Assembly: GCA_963847595.1 (NCBI GenBank)
Contig: CAWKAJ010000001.1
Location: 496,001 to 560,000 of the forward strand
DNA from: JACWAE01 sp963847595
GTDB lineage: Bacteria; Chloroflexota; Dehalococcoidia; SZUA-161
Length of the DNA: 64,000 nucleotides
Direction: 5' to 3'
Shown: positions 1-7,605 of the stretch, piece by piece
Layout of the letters: every line of letters begins with the position of its first letter
Numbering within the stretch: the first letter of the stretch is position 1
Program-made: the position numbers and the translations under genes
The notes under the pieces: generated by a model
Seen by the model: only the letters and a program-made list of their open reading frames with translations
Databases searched by the model: none
What the model was told of the DNA's origin: nothing

Positions 1-332
1 GCGGTGGTGGCAGCAGTGCCAGCACAAACCCTAAACCTACCGCTGTAGCATCATCTGATATCAGCAAGCCAAGCCCAGCCGTGTTGTTAGTGAATGCCAC
101 CACCGCTGGCGTGTACGATAACTACTACGCTATACTCAATATCACTGCTAAAAATGAGGGCGCCGATGGCGTCGTGATTGTGGTCGGAAGCATTACCCAG
201 GCTGGACAGACCCAGAGCAATGAAATGCCTGTCTACCTGACCTCAGGATCAGCGCAGATTGTAAAGCTGGTGTTCCCGCTCAAGTGGAAGGGCGGAGACT
301 GGACGCCGACTGTGCAAGCAGAGGTCCCTTGA
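1..332 (+). CDS. C-terminal end of a probable secreted or lipid-anchored protein (5' partial)
   Basis: The reading frame is open from base 3, so the gene begins upstream of the window. The visible part starts with a Gly/Ser/Ala/Pro/Thr-rich stretch typical of a linker behind a lipoprotein anchor. It continues into a compact beta-rich domain of about 80 residues containing YYAILNITAKNEG and ending in VQAEVP. A low-complexity linker followed by a small beta domain recalls the lipoprotein at 32180-32722, but I see no convincing sequence identity between them. An extracytoplasmic location is inferred because the signal peptide lies outside the window. No function can be assigned. Confidence 0.6.
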   Translation, partial: GGGSSASTNPKPTAVASSDISKPSPAVLLVNATTAGVYDNYYAILNITAKNEGADGVVIVVGSITQAGQTQSNEMPVYLTSGSAQIVKLVFPLKWKGGDWTPTVQAEVP

Positions 333-747
333 TCTCGATATAGGTTGGAAACGCGCAGCCGATGCCATGGCACCATTAGCTTAGCCACCACCCAGTGCGA
401 AGGAAGCGAGACAGCTATATAACGCACCTTCCCTGGTCAACCTGCTTTTAGAGCACTCTAATCACATTTTCAGCTAATATTAACTTAGCTTCTCTCGAAA
501 GTCCTATTATATGTGCCGCCCCGTAGTGTTTCATGCTATCCTCAAGGGTAAGCACGCCAGGGTTCTATTGACTTTGATTAACATGCGTGGTACAGTCACG
601 TCATAGAATTTCCTGTAGGAATATGCCCCACTGCAGGACATTTCCCTTTGGATTTTGCCCCACTTCAGGACACTTCTTATTGGATTTTCCCCTTATATTG
701 AGGGAGGCTGCTCATAATCTGCTATAGCATGAAAAGGAGGTATGTAG
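333..747. other. Non-coding stretch with a tandem ~32-bp repeat
   Basis: No convincing gene is seen. Bases 624-657 and 656-689 are two imperfect tandem copies of a unit beginning TGCCCCACT.CAGGACA and ending TTGGATTTT. Repeated transposase-binding sites of this kind occur at insertion-sequence ends, so this may be an IS scar, but no transposase is adjacent. Bases 516-541 match 4412-4437 at 22 of 26 positions. Confidence 0.45.
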
Positions 748-924
748 ATGGTAGTTAAGCTTGGTGAAGTTCAATCTGAAATGACAGCCGATGTCAAAAA
801 GACAGAGGATCTAAAGGTTCTTTTGAGGGTTGCCTGGTCGGACAAGATGAAGGAAGTTCCATTCAAGCCTTCTGAAGACCTGAAGAAGGGTGACAAAGTA
901 AAAATCATTGTTGAGAAAGTGTAA
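748..924 (+). CDS. Small hypothetical protein, 58 aa
   Basis: This 58-codon ORF starts at ATG 748 behind an excellent AAAAGGAGG ribosome-binding site at 732-740. An ATG at 742 is followed at once by a stop, which fixes the start at 748. The product is charged, with a central RVAWSDKM and a C-terminal KKGDKVKIIVEKV that would form a beta strand. No metal-binding or membrane motif is present. It stands alone between the repeat scar upstream and a run of other tiny ORFs. The function is unknown; the case for it being real rests on the ribosome-binding site and codon pattern. Confidence 0.55.
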   Translation: MVVKLGEVQSEMTADVKKTEDLKVLLRVAWSDKMKEVPFKPSEDLKKGDKVKIIVEKV

Positions 925-1105
925 GTATAGCATAGGAGAAGGGATGTAGGAGCAGAATTAGCAGCTCCCCCCCAAGGGACTTATGCTTGGCAAGAGAGGC
1001 AAAAACGAGCTGAGCGAACGCCTGGAGAGGTAGTCGTGAGCGACGTTGACGAAGCTATGGCAGAGGCGGACCGGCTGGAGCAGTCTCTACGGGCTGAGAT
1101 AGATA

Positions 1106-1246
1106 ATGCCAATAAGCAATCGTGACAGAAAAAAAGAGCAGCGTGCAGCCTACCACGCAGTGTCTAAGAAGTTTAAGTATGGTCATGGTGGTCGAGCCGT
1201 TCGCAAAAAGGAAGAGTCGGCACTTGGCAGCAAACAGCAAAGGTAA
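1106..1246 (+). CDS. Small basic hypothetical protein, 46 aa
   Basis: This short ORF encodes a very basic peptide (MPISNRDRKKEQRAAYHAV followed by a KKFKYGHGGRAVRKKEES segment). Its start overlaps by 20 bases the end of another tiny frame, GTG 1036 to TGA 1125 (29 aa, MSDVDEAMAEADRLEQSL), suggesting a translationally coupled pair of phage-like size. A high Arg/Lys content suggests nucleic-acid binding, but no domain is recognised. Confidence is limited because both frames are shorter than usual gene-calling cutoffs. Confidence 0.35.
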   Translation: MPISNRDRKKEQRAAYHAVSKKFKYGHGGRAVRKKEESALGSKQQR

Positions 1247-1319
1247 GCGGCAGCGGACCATAAGCAAAACGTACCGAAAAACTGAGACATCTTCTCTAAT
1301 GAGTTCCTTGAGGTGAAAG

Positions 1320-1508
1320 ATGACTAAAAAGGGCGGAACACCTCACAGTGACACATACAAAGAAGCAGCTCATTACTGGATACTTAATGACAAGAACTTC
1401 GGTATCTGTAAGAATTGCGGAGCCCAGAACCAGTTTCCTGTTGACGTATTTGGTTGGCAGAATCGTAAGCTTGTGATTGGCAAAGCATCGCATAGGCCAA
1501 AAGATTAA
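1320..1508 (+). CDS. Small hypothetical protein with one CxxC pair, 62 aa
   Basis: The 62-aa product has the segment GICKNCGAQNQFPVDVF near residues 28-44: one CxxC knuckle with no second pair, so zinc binding would need a dimer or another ligand. The ATG at 1320 is preceded by GAGGTGAAAG. It ends 10 bases before the start of the next gene (1519), so the two are probably co-transcribed. I do not recognise the family. The neighbour belongs to a family found at four loci in this window, which makes this gene a possible partner at this locus, but it is not repeated beside the other copies. Confidence 0.5.
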   Translation: MTKKGGTPHSDTYKEAAHYWILNDKNFGICKNCGAQNQFPVDVFGWQNRKLVIGKASHRPKD

Positions 1509-1518
1509 GGAGTTGTAT

Positions 1519-1797
1519 ATGAAGGTTATGCTAGAGCCTGTCAACGGAACTGCTAAGGACAACCTTGAGCGAGCCAGGCTGGAAATCGAAAGGGTACTGG
1601 CTTTTAGAGGGTCTGTGACCAGTGCGAAGGCTAAGGGTACAAGAATCATAGTGGAGTTTGAAGTAAACCCAAAATGGGACTTGCCGGTGTCTAAGAAGGT
1701 CAAGTCTCTGAAGGAATGGATACCAGCGAAGGTCAGAACGGTTTTCAAGGTGCTCAGTGTATCGGCGGGAGCCCCTGAATATGATAGGACGCATTAG
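1519..1797 (+). CDS. Member 1 of a dispersed ~90-residue family of unknown function
   Basis: This 92-aa protein starts at ATG 1519 behind AAGGAG at 1507-1512; an upstream in-frame ATG at 1477 would add 14 residues and lacks a site. Its core is LEPVNGTAKDNLERARLEIE, then FRGSVTSAKAKG, then VEFEVNPKWDLP, then LKEWIPAKVRTVFKVLSVS. The same core recurs at 15407-15664, in the C-terminal half of 31218-31835 and in a frameshifted copy at 9517-9782. The alternating helix and strand pattern looks like a small alpha/beta domain, but no catalytic motif is visible. Identity with the 31.5 kb copy is high even at the DNA level, pointing to recent duplication or shared transfer. Confidence 0.7.
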   Translation: MKVMLEPVNGTAKDNLERARLEIERVLAFRGSVTSAKAKGTRIIVEFEVNPKWDLPVSKKVKSLKEWIPAKVRTVFKVLSVSAGAPEYDRTH

Positions 1798-1831
1798 CTA
1801 TCTTAGTTGGAGCAGCTATAGATGATTAATG

Positions 1832-1927
1832 ATGGTTAGACTCAGAAGTGCGCTTGTAATCCTGGCTTGGCTCGCCATGTTTGGCGCAGCCATATTTCTA
1901 CTTGTGAGCAAGGTTATAGGAATGTGA
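1832..1927 (+). CDS. Possible 31-aa single-pass membrane peptide
   Basis: ATG 1832 to TGA 1925-1927 encodes a basic start (MVRLRS) followed by about 22 hydrophobic residues (LVILAWLAMFGAAIFLLV). The composition fits a small transmembrane peptide. There is no strong ribosome-binding site and no recognised family, so it is tentative. Confidence 0.3.
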   Translation: MVRLRSALVILAWLAMFGAAIFLLVSKVIGM

Positions 1928-1975
1928 TAAGACAGTGCCCTTTAACTTCAATTTGAACGTTGATGGAGGAAAGAC

Positions 1976-2608
1976 ATGAAAACACTGGGTAAACTGACCA
2001 TCTTTGAAAATCCCAAAGAAATCGTTAATCTGGAACATACTGCCCTTGTGCTCTGGGATTGCCAGAACGGACTGGTGGACCACATCTTCAACCGGGATGA
2101 GTACCTGGCGAACCTGAAGGTCCTGCTTGCTGCTGGCCGCCGCCACAGAATACCTGTTGTCTACACCAAAATCACCCCTCTGCCCGCCGGCTATCAGTCT
2201 GGCTGGAGTATATACCAGGCTATGAAACGCTTCAATGTGGACGACCCCTCGAAGATCCCCATTTTCATGAAGCCGGGCAGTCCCGAAGCCGAAATTGCCT
2301 CAGCCCTGGCGCCAGTCGAGGGCGACGTAGTCCTAAACAAGCACACCGCCAACATCTTCTTCGGCACCAACTTTGAGCAATTGATGCGCTTCCGAGGCAT
2401 CCAGACTATTCTCTTCACCGGTATTGCCACCGAGTACGGTGTAGAGCATAGCGCCCGTGAGGCAGCCATCCGCGGCTTCTACAGCGTCGTCGTTTCGGAC
2501 TGCGTCTCGTCTCCGGACAAAACGGCGCACGAAATGGCCCTCAAGATAGTCTCCCGCATGTGCCTGGTCCTGCCCTCGAAAGACATTATTAAAGAATGGG
2601 CGTCATAG
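1976..2608 (+). CDS. Isochorismatase-fold protein lacking the usual active-site Cys
   Basis: The 210-aa product has the isochorismatase/cysteine-hydrolase layout: Asp28 in ALVLWDCQNG, Lys122 in NKHTANIFFGTN and the helix-start motif TEYGVEHSAREAA near residues 152-164. In most of the family (nicotinamidase, N-carbamoylsarcosine amidase) that position is Cys in a TxxCV motif; here it is Gly155. True isochorismatases such as PhzD are known to work without this Cys, so it may hydrolyse a vinyl-ether-type substrate or have another chemistry. The ATG at 1976 follows GGAGGAAAG. It ends 30 bases before the next gene, which has its own GAGGAGGGGG, so they probably form an operon. The fold is clear; the substrate is unknown. 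Confidence 0.8.
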   Translation: MKTLGKLTIFENPKEIVNLEHTALVLWDCQNGLVDHIFNRDEYLANLKVLLAAGRRHRIPVVYTKITPLPAGYQSGWSIYQAMKRFNVDDPSKIPIFMKPGSPEAEIASALAPVEGDVVLNKHTANIFFGTNFEQLMRFRGIQTILFTGIATEYGVEHSAREAAIRGFYSVVVSDCVSSPDKTAHEMALKIVSRMCLVLPSKDIIKEWAS

Positions 2609-3020
2609 CCCAAGCTACTGCGAGAGGAGGGGGACAATATGACTACTATCATGTTAGCGAAACGCCGTTCTCTTGAAGATGCTCAGGCAATCATCGCCAA
2701 ATTCAAGAAGTATTCCTTTGATGACTGCCACAAGCTATTCAGAGAGGGCAGGGCACCGCCCTTCGATGAGATTGAAGGCGATACCACGGGGAGTTTTTTA
2801 GCTTTGAATCCCAAGGCTGGGTGGTGGAGAAAAGCAGCTTTAGCTATTGCCTTTGACAACCCTCTAGCCCACTGGACGGGGAAGAGATTCATCAGTCCAT
2901 TTGACGAAGTAAAAAAGGGTAGAGGAACCAACATATTTCGCAATCGCATTTTCCCTCAGCGATTCGGAATAAATACCTTTATTGAGAATGACCTTCCCCC
3001 GGTATTAGTATCACCGGCTA

Positions 3021-3848
3021 TTAGAGCCCAGCCGCTGTTTCAGCATACTCCATGGGAGCCCTACCGTGCAAGGAGCTGTGTGGCCTGACCTCGTTGTAAT
3101 CCCTCCTCCAGTCTTCGATGATGTCCCGGGCATGCTTCAGGTTCATAAACCAGTTCTCGTTCAAACACTCGTCCCTGAGCCTGCCGATGAAGCTCTCGGC
3201 ATAGGCATTCTCAATTGGCTTTCCCGGCCGGATGAAGTTCAGCTTCACGCCCTTACAGTATGCCCATTCATCGAGTGCCCGCCCTGTGAATTCCGGCCCA
3301 TTGTCCGTGGTAATTACGTTAGGCAATCCCCTCGTTTCAGCTAGCCTTTCCAGCACACTCACCACTCTGGCACCACCCAGTGAAGTGTCCACCTCGATGA
3401 CGGGACATTCCCGGGAGTAGTCATCCACGATGGCAAGGGCGCGAAAACGCCGCCCGGTGACGATGCTGTCAGTAACAAAATCCATGGACCAGCGCTGGTT
3501 TGGCCTCTGCGGTGATGGCATGATTACCCTCAACCCGGCAGCACCTTTCCTACGCCTCTTTCTCCTCAGCGCCAATCCCTCTTCATGATAGATCCTCTCT
3601 GTCCGCTTGTGATTAATCACCAGCCCCTCCCTTCTCAGCAAAATGTGGAGCCGGGGACTGCCAAACCGTTTTCTCTGTCCTGCCAGCTCCCGTAAACGCT
3701 GACGCAGGGCAACATCACTATCCGATTTCGGCCTATAGCGATATACCGAAGCCGAAATATTGACCAGCAGGCAGGCTTTCCTTTCGCTCAGCCCAAGACT
3801 CTCCCTGGCATGGGAAACTGCCAGGCGTTTGGCCCCGGGCTTTAGAAG
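3021..3848 (-). CDS. IS3-family transposase OrfB (DDE catalytic domain), made by -1 frameshift
   Basis: The frame is open from the slippery site at 3854-3848 down to the stop at 3021. It encodes LLKPGAKRLAVSHARESLGL, an HTH_21-type region (ERIYHEEGLALRRKRRRKG) and the integrase core. The DDE triad is visible: Asp in RWSMDFVTDS, Asp in TDNGPEFTG and Glu in ENAYAESFIGRLRDE. No good independent start exists near the beginning, so it is expected to be expressed as an OrfAB fusion of about 362 residues. It catalyses excision and insertion of the host element. All catalytic residues are present. Confidence 0.9.
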   Translation of the reverse strand, partial: LLKPGAKRLAVSHARESLGLSERKACLLVNISASVYRYRPKSDSDVALRQRLRELAGQRKRFGSPRLHILLRREGLVINHKRTERIYHEEGLALRRKRRRKGAAGLRVIMPSPQRPNQRWSMDFVTDSIVTGRRFRALAIVDDYSRECPVIEVDTSLGGARVVSVLERLAETRGLPNVITTDNGPEFTGRALDEWAYCKGVKLNFIRPGKPIENAYAESFIGRLRDECLNENWFMNLKHARDIIEDWRRDYNEVRPHSSLHGRAPMEYAETAAGL

Positions 3849-4108
3849 TTTTTTGATAGCAAATCCTTGAGCGCTCTGATGTCCAGTGCTTGCTCGCCCA
3901 CGATTTGCTTGAGACGCCTGTTTTCCTCTTCTAAGGCTTTCAACCTTTTCAGTTCACTGACGGTCAGTCCGGCATACCTGGCTTTCCAGTTGTAATAGGT
4001 GGCATCGCTCATCCCATATTTACGGCAGAGATCGGTTACTTTAGCTCCGGCCTCTCCCTCCCTGAGCACAGCGATGATCTGTTCCTCGGTGTACCTCTTG
4101 CGTACCAT
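3842..4108 (-). CDS. IS3-family transposase OrfA (HTH and leucine zipper)
   Basis: The 88-aa protein starts with MVRKRYTEEQIIAVLREGEA, continues into a helix-turn-helix (VTDLCRKYGMSDATYYNWK) and ends in a leucine-zipper-like helix (LKRLKALEEENRRLKQIV). These are the standard parts of IS3 OrfA, which binds the terminal repeats. The final codons read TCA AAA AAC TTC TAA. The A AAA AAC heptamer at 3854-3848 lets ribosomes slip by -1 into orfB just before the stop, giving the OrfAB transposase. Confidence 0.9.
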   Translation of the reverse strand: MVRKRYTEEQIIAVLREGEAGAKVTDLCRKYGMSDATYYNWKARYAGLTVSELKRLKALEEENRRLKQIVGEQALDIRALKDLLSKNF

Positions 4109-4590
4109 GATGAGCCCTCCTCTTTCGTTTTATTATAGCGGAGGACTCTAAATAGCGGTGTTACTGTTTTCGGGGGAAACGTCAAGAACTCCCTATTTGA
4201 CAATCAACCTTGCCTCATAGTAACCTATCCCCATTTTCCCTCAAGCTTATTTGGCCTGCGTGACGAACTGAAAAAGATTGACGATGGTGTTTTTCTTGGC
4301 CAAGGGCATCACAAGCTCCCATGGGGCGAGCAATACTCTCTTCAAGGGTACTTTGTCCTTTGCGCTTTGAACAGACCAGGCTAAGGGTTGGTCAGCATCT
4401 GCTATCCGCCACCGCCCTGTAGTACTTCATGCTAGCCATATCTAGGTGACTTGTTGTTTGCTTCTTGCGCTTGTCCACATGTCGAAGTAGAATGTCGATA
4501 GTGGTAAGAGGATGAGTCTACCTGTCTGAATATAATACATGGAAGCAGTAACGGATGCCAGTGAGATGAACTTAGTTTTGGGAGAAAACG

Positions 4591-5343
4591 ATGGCCAAGA
4601 TTGCTATAGTGCCAATCAAGGGAACTGTTGTCTCTGAGAAGTCTTCTGTACCAACCATGCGGACAACTTCTTCGGTAGGGATTGTCCAACTGTTAGAAGA
4701 AATTAAAAGAAACAGAGGAATAAAAGCTTTAGTTCTAGAGATAAACTCGCCAGGAGGGACTCCCTTCTCTTGTGAAGAAATCGCTCAATCAATCAAATCT
4801 CTTGACAAACCTACAGTGGCTTGGATAAGAGAGGTAGGGGCTTCCGGTGGCTACTGGATTGCCTCGGTTACCGATGCAATCGTGGCTAGTAGCTTGAGCA
4901 TAGTGGGATCGGTAGGAGTTATTAGTATCCGTCCTGATGTTTCAGAATTGCTAGAAAAGATTGGAATTGATATAGATGCTGTAGGCTCTGGAGTCCACAA
5001 GTTGTTAGGTCTTCCCTTCAAACCCCTTACTCCGGAAGAAAAGCAGGAAGACCGGCAGAGAAGAGAAGAAGAGATAAGAACCATTCAGCAGAGTTTCATT
5101 GGGAAAATACAAGAGAAGCGAAAGTTGAAAGAAGAGGTGATTAAGGAGATTTCTTCTGGCAAAACCTATTTGGGCCAAGAAGCAAAGAATCTTGGCTTGA
5201 TAGATGAACTAGGAGGAAAAGAAAAGGCTTTGGAAATTGCGGCGAGGAAAGCAAATATTACCAGGTATAAGGTCATTGATTACTCCAAGAAATTGGAAAG
5301 GCCCAGAAGGGGACTTCTGGCCCGATTGCTCTTTCCTTGGTAA
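4591..5343 (+). CDS. S49-family serine peptidase (SppA-like), cytoplasmic form
   Basis: The 250-aa protein has the ClpP/crotonase-fold S49 pattern. LEINSPGGTPFSCEEIAQSI supplies the oxyanion-hole region, Ser85 sits in EVGASGGYW, and Lys137 in GSGVHKLLG is the likely general base of the Ser/Lys dyad. A charged helical segment near residues 146-190 and the GKTYLGQEAKNLGLIDELGG motif are also typical. SppA proteins usually have an N-terminal membrane anchor; this one starts directly at the first beta strand (MAKIAIVPIKG), so it should be soluble in the cytoplasm. Family members degrade signal peptides or membrane-protein fragments. It stands alone; an NfeD-like gene that often accompanies such peptidases lies far away at 14.4 kb. 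Confidence 0.85.
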   Translation: MAKIAIVPIKGTVVSEKSSVPTMRTTSSVGIVQLLEEIKRNRGIKALVLEINSPGGTPFSCEEIAQSIKSLDKPTVAWIREVGASGGYWIASVTDAIVASSLSIVGSVGVISIRPDVSELLEKIGIDIDAVGSGVHKLLGLPFKPLTPEEKQEDRQRREEEIRTIQQSFIGKIQEKRKLKEEVIKEISSGKTYLGQEAKNLGLIDELGGKEKALEIAARKANITRYKVIDYSKKLERPRRGLLARLLFPW

Positions 5344-5845
5344 ATGTAATGTCTCCACTATTTCTCATACTGATTTCACTAGTCTCACACTCAATTCGAG
5401 TTTCATAATTGCATTCTGCACGTACTGGGTTTCGTAACGTAACAATCTGACGTTGTGTTGAGCACCCACGCCTAACGCAGCGCCGACAAAGCTTCACTCA
5501 ATTTCCTGGGGTCCCGACATACAAGCAGCGCCCACCTCCCCAACTGGCAAATCCGAATCAGGGTGTCGCCGTAGATTCGATCCATCGAATGCCTAAACTT
5601 ATGACCAAGAGGTCATTGTCCTGAACTCCATTCGCGTGCGCCAAGTCCAAAGGCGAAAACTAACTTGACAACCGGACAAACTGGTAGTATAAGTTAGTCC
5701 GCCGGGAAGTTTCCATAATATGCCATCATCTGCTCGTGTCGGTTTACTCTGCTTATCCTAAGGTACAGACTTCTGCAACAGGCGCTGGTGCGGCCAAGGC
5801 TGCAAACAGCATCCAGCCTGTCCTTGCAACCGGGTAATATTTGGC
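5344..5845. other. Intergenic region carrying copy 1 of an ~80-bp dispersed repeat
   Basis: No gene is supported. Bases 5766-5844 match 15839-15917 at most positions (starting CAGACTTCTG and ending near CGCAACCGGG.AA..ATTTGG in the consensus). The upstream TCTGCTT segment is also shared, so the repeat may begin near 5745. The function is unknown. Confidence 0.55.
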
Positions 5846-6109
5846 GTGGAGCCCACAGCGATGGCCAGGGCACGACAGACTCCTCATGGAAGGGACCAGC
5901 ATTACCTCGAAAGCGTCATGCTAAATGTTGGAGAAGCATGCCGAATTCTCTACGTACATGAGAACACGCTGAGACGGTGGAGCGACCAGGGAGTAATAAA
6001 AGCATATCGTATTGGCCCACGGGGCGACCGAAGGTTCAGACGCGATGATGTGGCTGCCTTGCTAATTGAAGTAACCGGACATAGCCTGAAGCGCACGCAG
6101 ATAAGTTGA
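5846..6109 (+). CDS. MerR/excisionase-type helix-turn-helix protein
   Basis: The C-terminal 63 residues are a compact winged HTH of the excisionase type: LNVGEACRILYVHENTLRRW, then SDQGVIKAYRIGPRGDRRFRRDDVAALL. The frame opens at GTG 5846, but the domain begins at ATG 5918, so the shorter 63-aa form is plausible. It would bind DNA as a regulator or recombination directionality factor. No recombinase is adjacent, so a regulator is more likely. A dispersed repeat ends at its putative start. Confidence 0.65.
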   Translation: MEPTAMARARQTPHGRDQHYLESVMLNVGEACRILYVHENTLRRWSDQGVIKAYRIGPRGDRRFRRDDVAALLIEVTGHSLKRTQIS

Positions 6110-6732
6110 GAACGTCTGGCCGACGATGTCCAGTTTGACTGGTAAGCCCTTAGCACAACTGGGAGAATTAGGCTCCGAGTACTACTTCGGTACGCTGGGT
6201 TTTCGCAGAGGAAATATGCTCAACTTTTTGAAAGAATGTCGAACCGAGTGGTAAATGACGCAGGGGCTGACCTCCAGGATAGCATGAAGAGCTACAGGGC
6301 TCCGTTGGGGTAGCAGGGTTGAAGGAGTGCATCAAAAAGGGTGCCTAAGAGAAGCAAATAGCGAGATTCTTCTGAAGAACCGAAAGAATCCTAACAAGAT
6401 GGTATCCTTCTTCATGCTGTTGGATTTATCCAGTTTCTTTCTGGCTGTGACTGACTCTCTGCATTTGCCGTGCAGCGGCCCATTCCAAGCCTAATTGCTT
6501 ACTTAGAATTGTTCCATTTTGGGTGGCGGGTTTAGGTATGCCGTCCCAGCCATAAAATGTCATGCACCTTTCTATGACCTGAAACCATTCGATGGATTGT
6601 TTATGTTGGCCAGCGTCAGCTAACAAAAAGGACAACAGTGTTATCACCTGACATAATGAGGTAGAGCGACTGATTGTAAAATACTCTATAGCATATAGCA
6701 TGAGATGGCAGATGTGCAGGGAAGAAGTACCT
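6110..6732. other. Non-coding stretch before the response regulator
   Basis: Roughly 620 bases without a supported gene. A 158-codon frame on the minus strand (6426-6902) overlaps the response-regulator start and has no recognisable motif or ribosome-binding site. I see no clear promoter or structured RNA. Confidence 0.4.
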
Positions 6733-7395
6733 ATGCATACAACAAGGTTGATTGTAGTGGATGACGAGCCGCTTTTTAGAGAGCTTTTATGCCGAACCCT
6801 CTCTGCAGAGCAAGGATTGCAGGTGGTAGGGGAAGCAGGAGATGGTGAGACTGCAATCCGCCTGGCCAAGCAAGAGAAACCAGATGTAGTGATTATGGAC
6901 ATTGAGCTCCCGGGGAAGCTGGACGGGATTGAGGCAGCCTTGCAGATTAAGAGGGAAAGGGCCCAGACTGGTATCGTAATTCTGTCTGTTCATAATGAGC
7001 GGCGCTATGTGACAAGCCTGCCACTAGAGACTATACAGGGATGGGCATATCTTCTTAAGCAGACAGCACCTGACCTGGCAACGCTCGTCCGTGCCATCCA
7101 GGGTAGTAAGGCCGGCATGGTTGTGTTGGATCCTGCTGTGGTATCGAACCTGCGCCCCAAGCAAGGCTCAGGGATAGCGAGATTGAACCCCAGACATCAA
7201 GAGGTTTTGAAATTCTTAGCTCAAGGCTATAGCAACGCTGCAATAGCCCAGTTGCTGAAGCTATCCCGTAAGTCAGTTGAAACCTACATAAATGCTATAT
7301 ATCAGGAACTTCATCTTTCCCATGGACAGGGTACCCATGCCCGGGTCAAAGCCACCCTCCTCTATCTGGAAGACTCTAGGAGCCGTCAAGCATAG
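6733..7395 (+). CDS. NarL/LuxR-family response regulator
   Basis: The 220-aa protein has an N-terminal receiver domain: acidic pair Asp10-Asp11, phospho-acceptor Asp56 in VVIMDIELPG, a Ser in VILSVHNE and Lys in AYLLKQTAP. A C-terminal LuxR-type HTH follows (LNPRHQEVLKFLAQGYSNAA, then KSVETYINAIYQELHL). It should switch transcription after phosphorylation by a histidine kinase. No kinase gene is present in the window, so it is an orphan here. The ATG at 6733 follows AGGGAAGAA; the frame is open back to 6700, but the receiver fold begins at this start. Confidence 0.88.
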   Translation: MHTTRLIVVDDEPLFRELLCRTLSAEQGLQVVGEAGDGETAIRLAKQEKPDVVIMDIELPGKLDGIEAALQIKRERAQTGIVILSVHNERRYVTSLPLETIQGWAYLLKQTAPDLATLVRAIQGSKAGMVVLDPAVVSNLRPKQGSGIARLNPRHQEVLKFLAQGYSNAAIAQLLKLSRKSVETYINAIYQELHLSHGQGTHARVKATLLYLEDSRSRQA

Positions 7396-7605
7396 ACGAG
7401 AAAAATCATCAAGCGGGCACTTGACTTGTACAAGAAGGCTGATGGTCAATACCTTTTGATTGTTGTTGCACAAACCGTCAGAATGTTACGTTATGAACTA
7501 CTGTCCGTGCAGATAACAGTTCAAAATTTGCCGTCACTCGTAATCAAGTCCTTATCGAAGTAGGTAGCAACTTAAGGGTGAAAAACAACGGGTAAAGTGG
7601 GCTAC

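Larger units (their letters stand above)
2989..4184 (-). mobile_element. Complete IS3-family insertion sequence, 1,196 bp
   Basis: Both ends carry related terminal inverted repeats beginning with TG. The left end reads TGACCTTCCCCCG and the inward-read right end TGACGTTTCCCCCG, followed on both sides by AGTA.CACCG and TTAGAG. The 4-bp direct repeat AGAA flanks it at 2985-2988 and 4185-4188. Inside are orfA and orfB on the minus strand, with a perfect A AAA AAC slippery heptamer at the orfA end. A four-base duplication fits the IS407-type branch of IS3, but the subgroup is an inference. With intact ends and transposase it may still be active. Confidence 0.9.
2639..4384 (+). pseudogene. Hypothetical 181-aa protein gene split by an IS3-family insertion
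   Basis: The frame beginning at ATG 2639 runs into the IS element after codon 116. Removing 2989-4188 (the element plus one copy of the AGAA duplication) restores an uninterrupted 181-codon frame that continues as NSLFDNQPCLIVTYPHFPSS and ends at TAA 4382-4384. The rebuilt protein contains TGSFLALNPKAGWW, HWTGKRF, then LRDELKKIDDGVFLGQGHH. This pattern of a GKRF segment followed by a DELxxIDDGxxLG segment suggests a small ligand-binding beta-rich protein, but I do not recognise the family. It follows the isochorismatase-like gene by 30 bases. Both halves are otherwise intact, so the inactivation is recent. Confidence 0.75.

Noticed and set aside
1296..1748. 150-codon minus-strand ORF opposite family copy 1
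   Set aside because: It is the antisense of two genes with good ribosome-binding sites, and similar antisense frames appear opposite the other family copies because the coding strand is repeated.
6426..6902. 158-codon minus-strand ORF
   Set aside because: It overlaps the receiver domain of the response regulator, whose motifs are unambiguous, and has no recognisable features.
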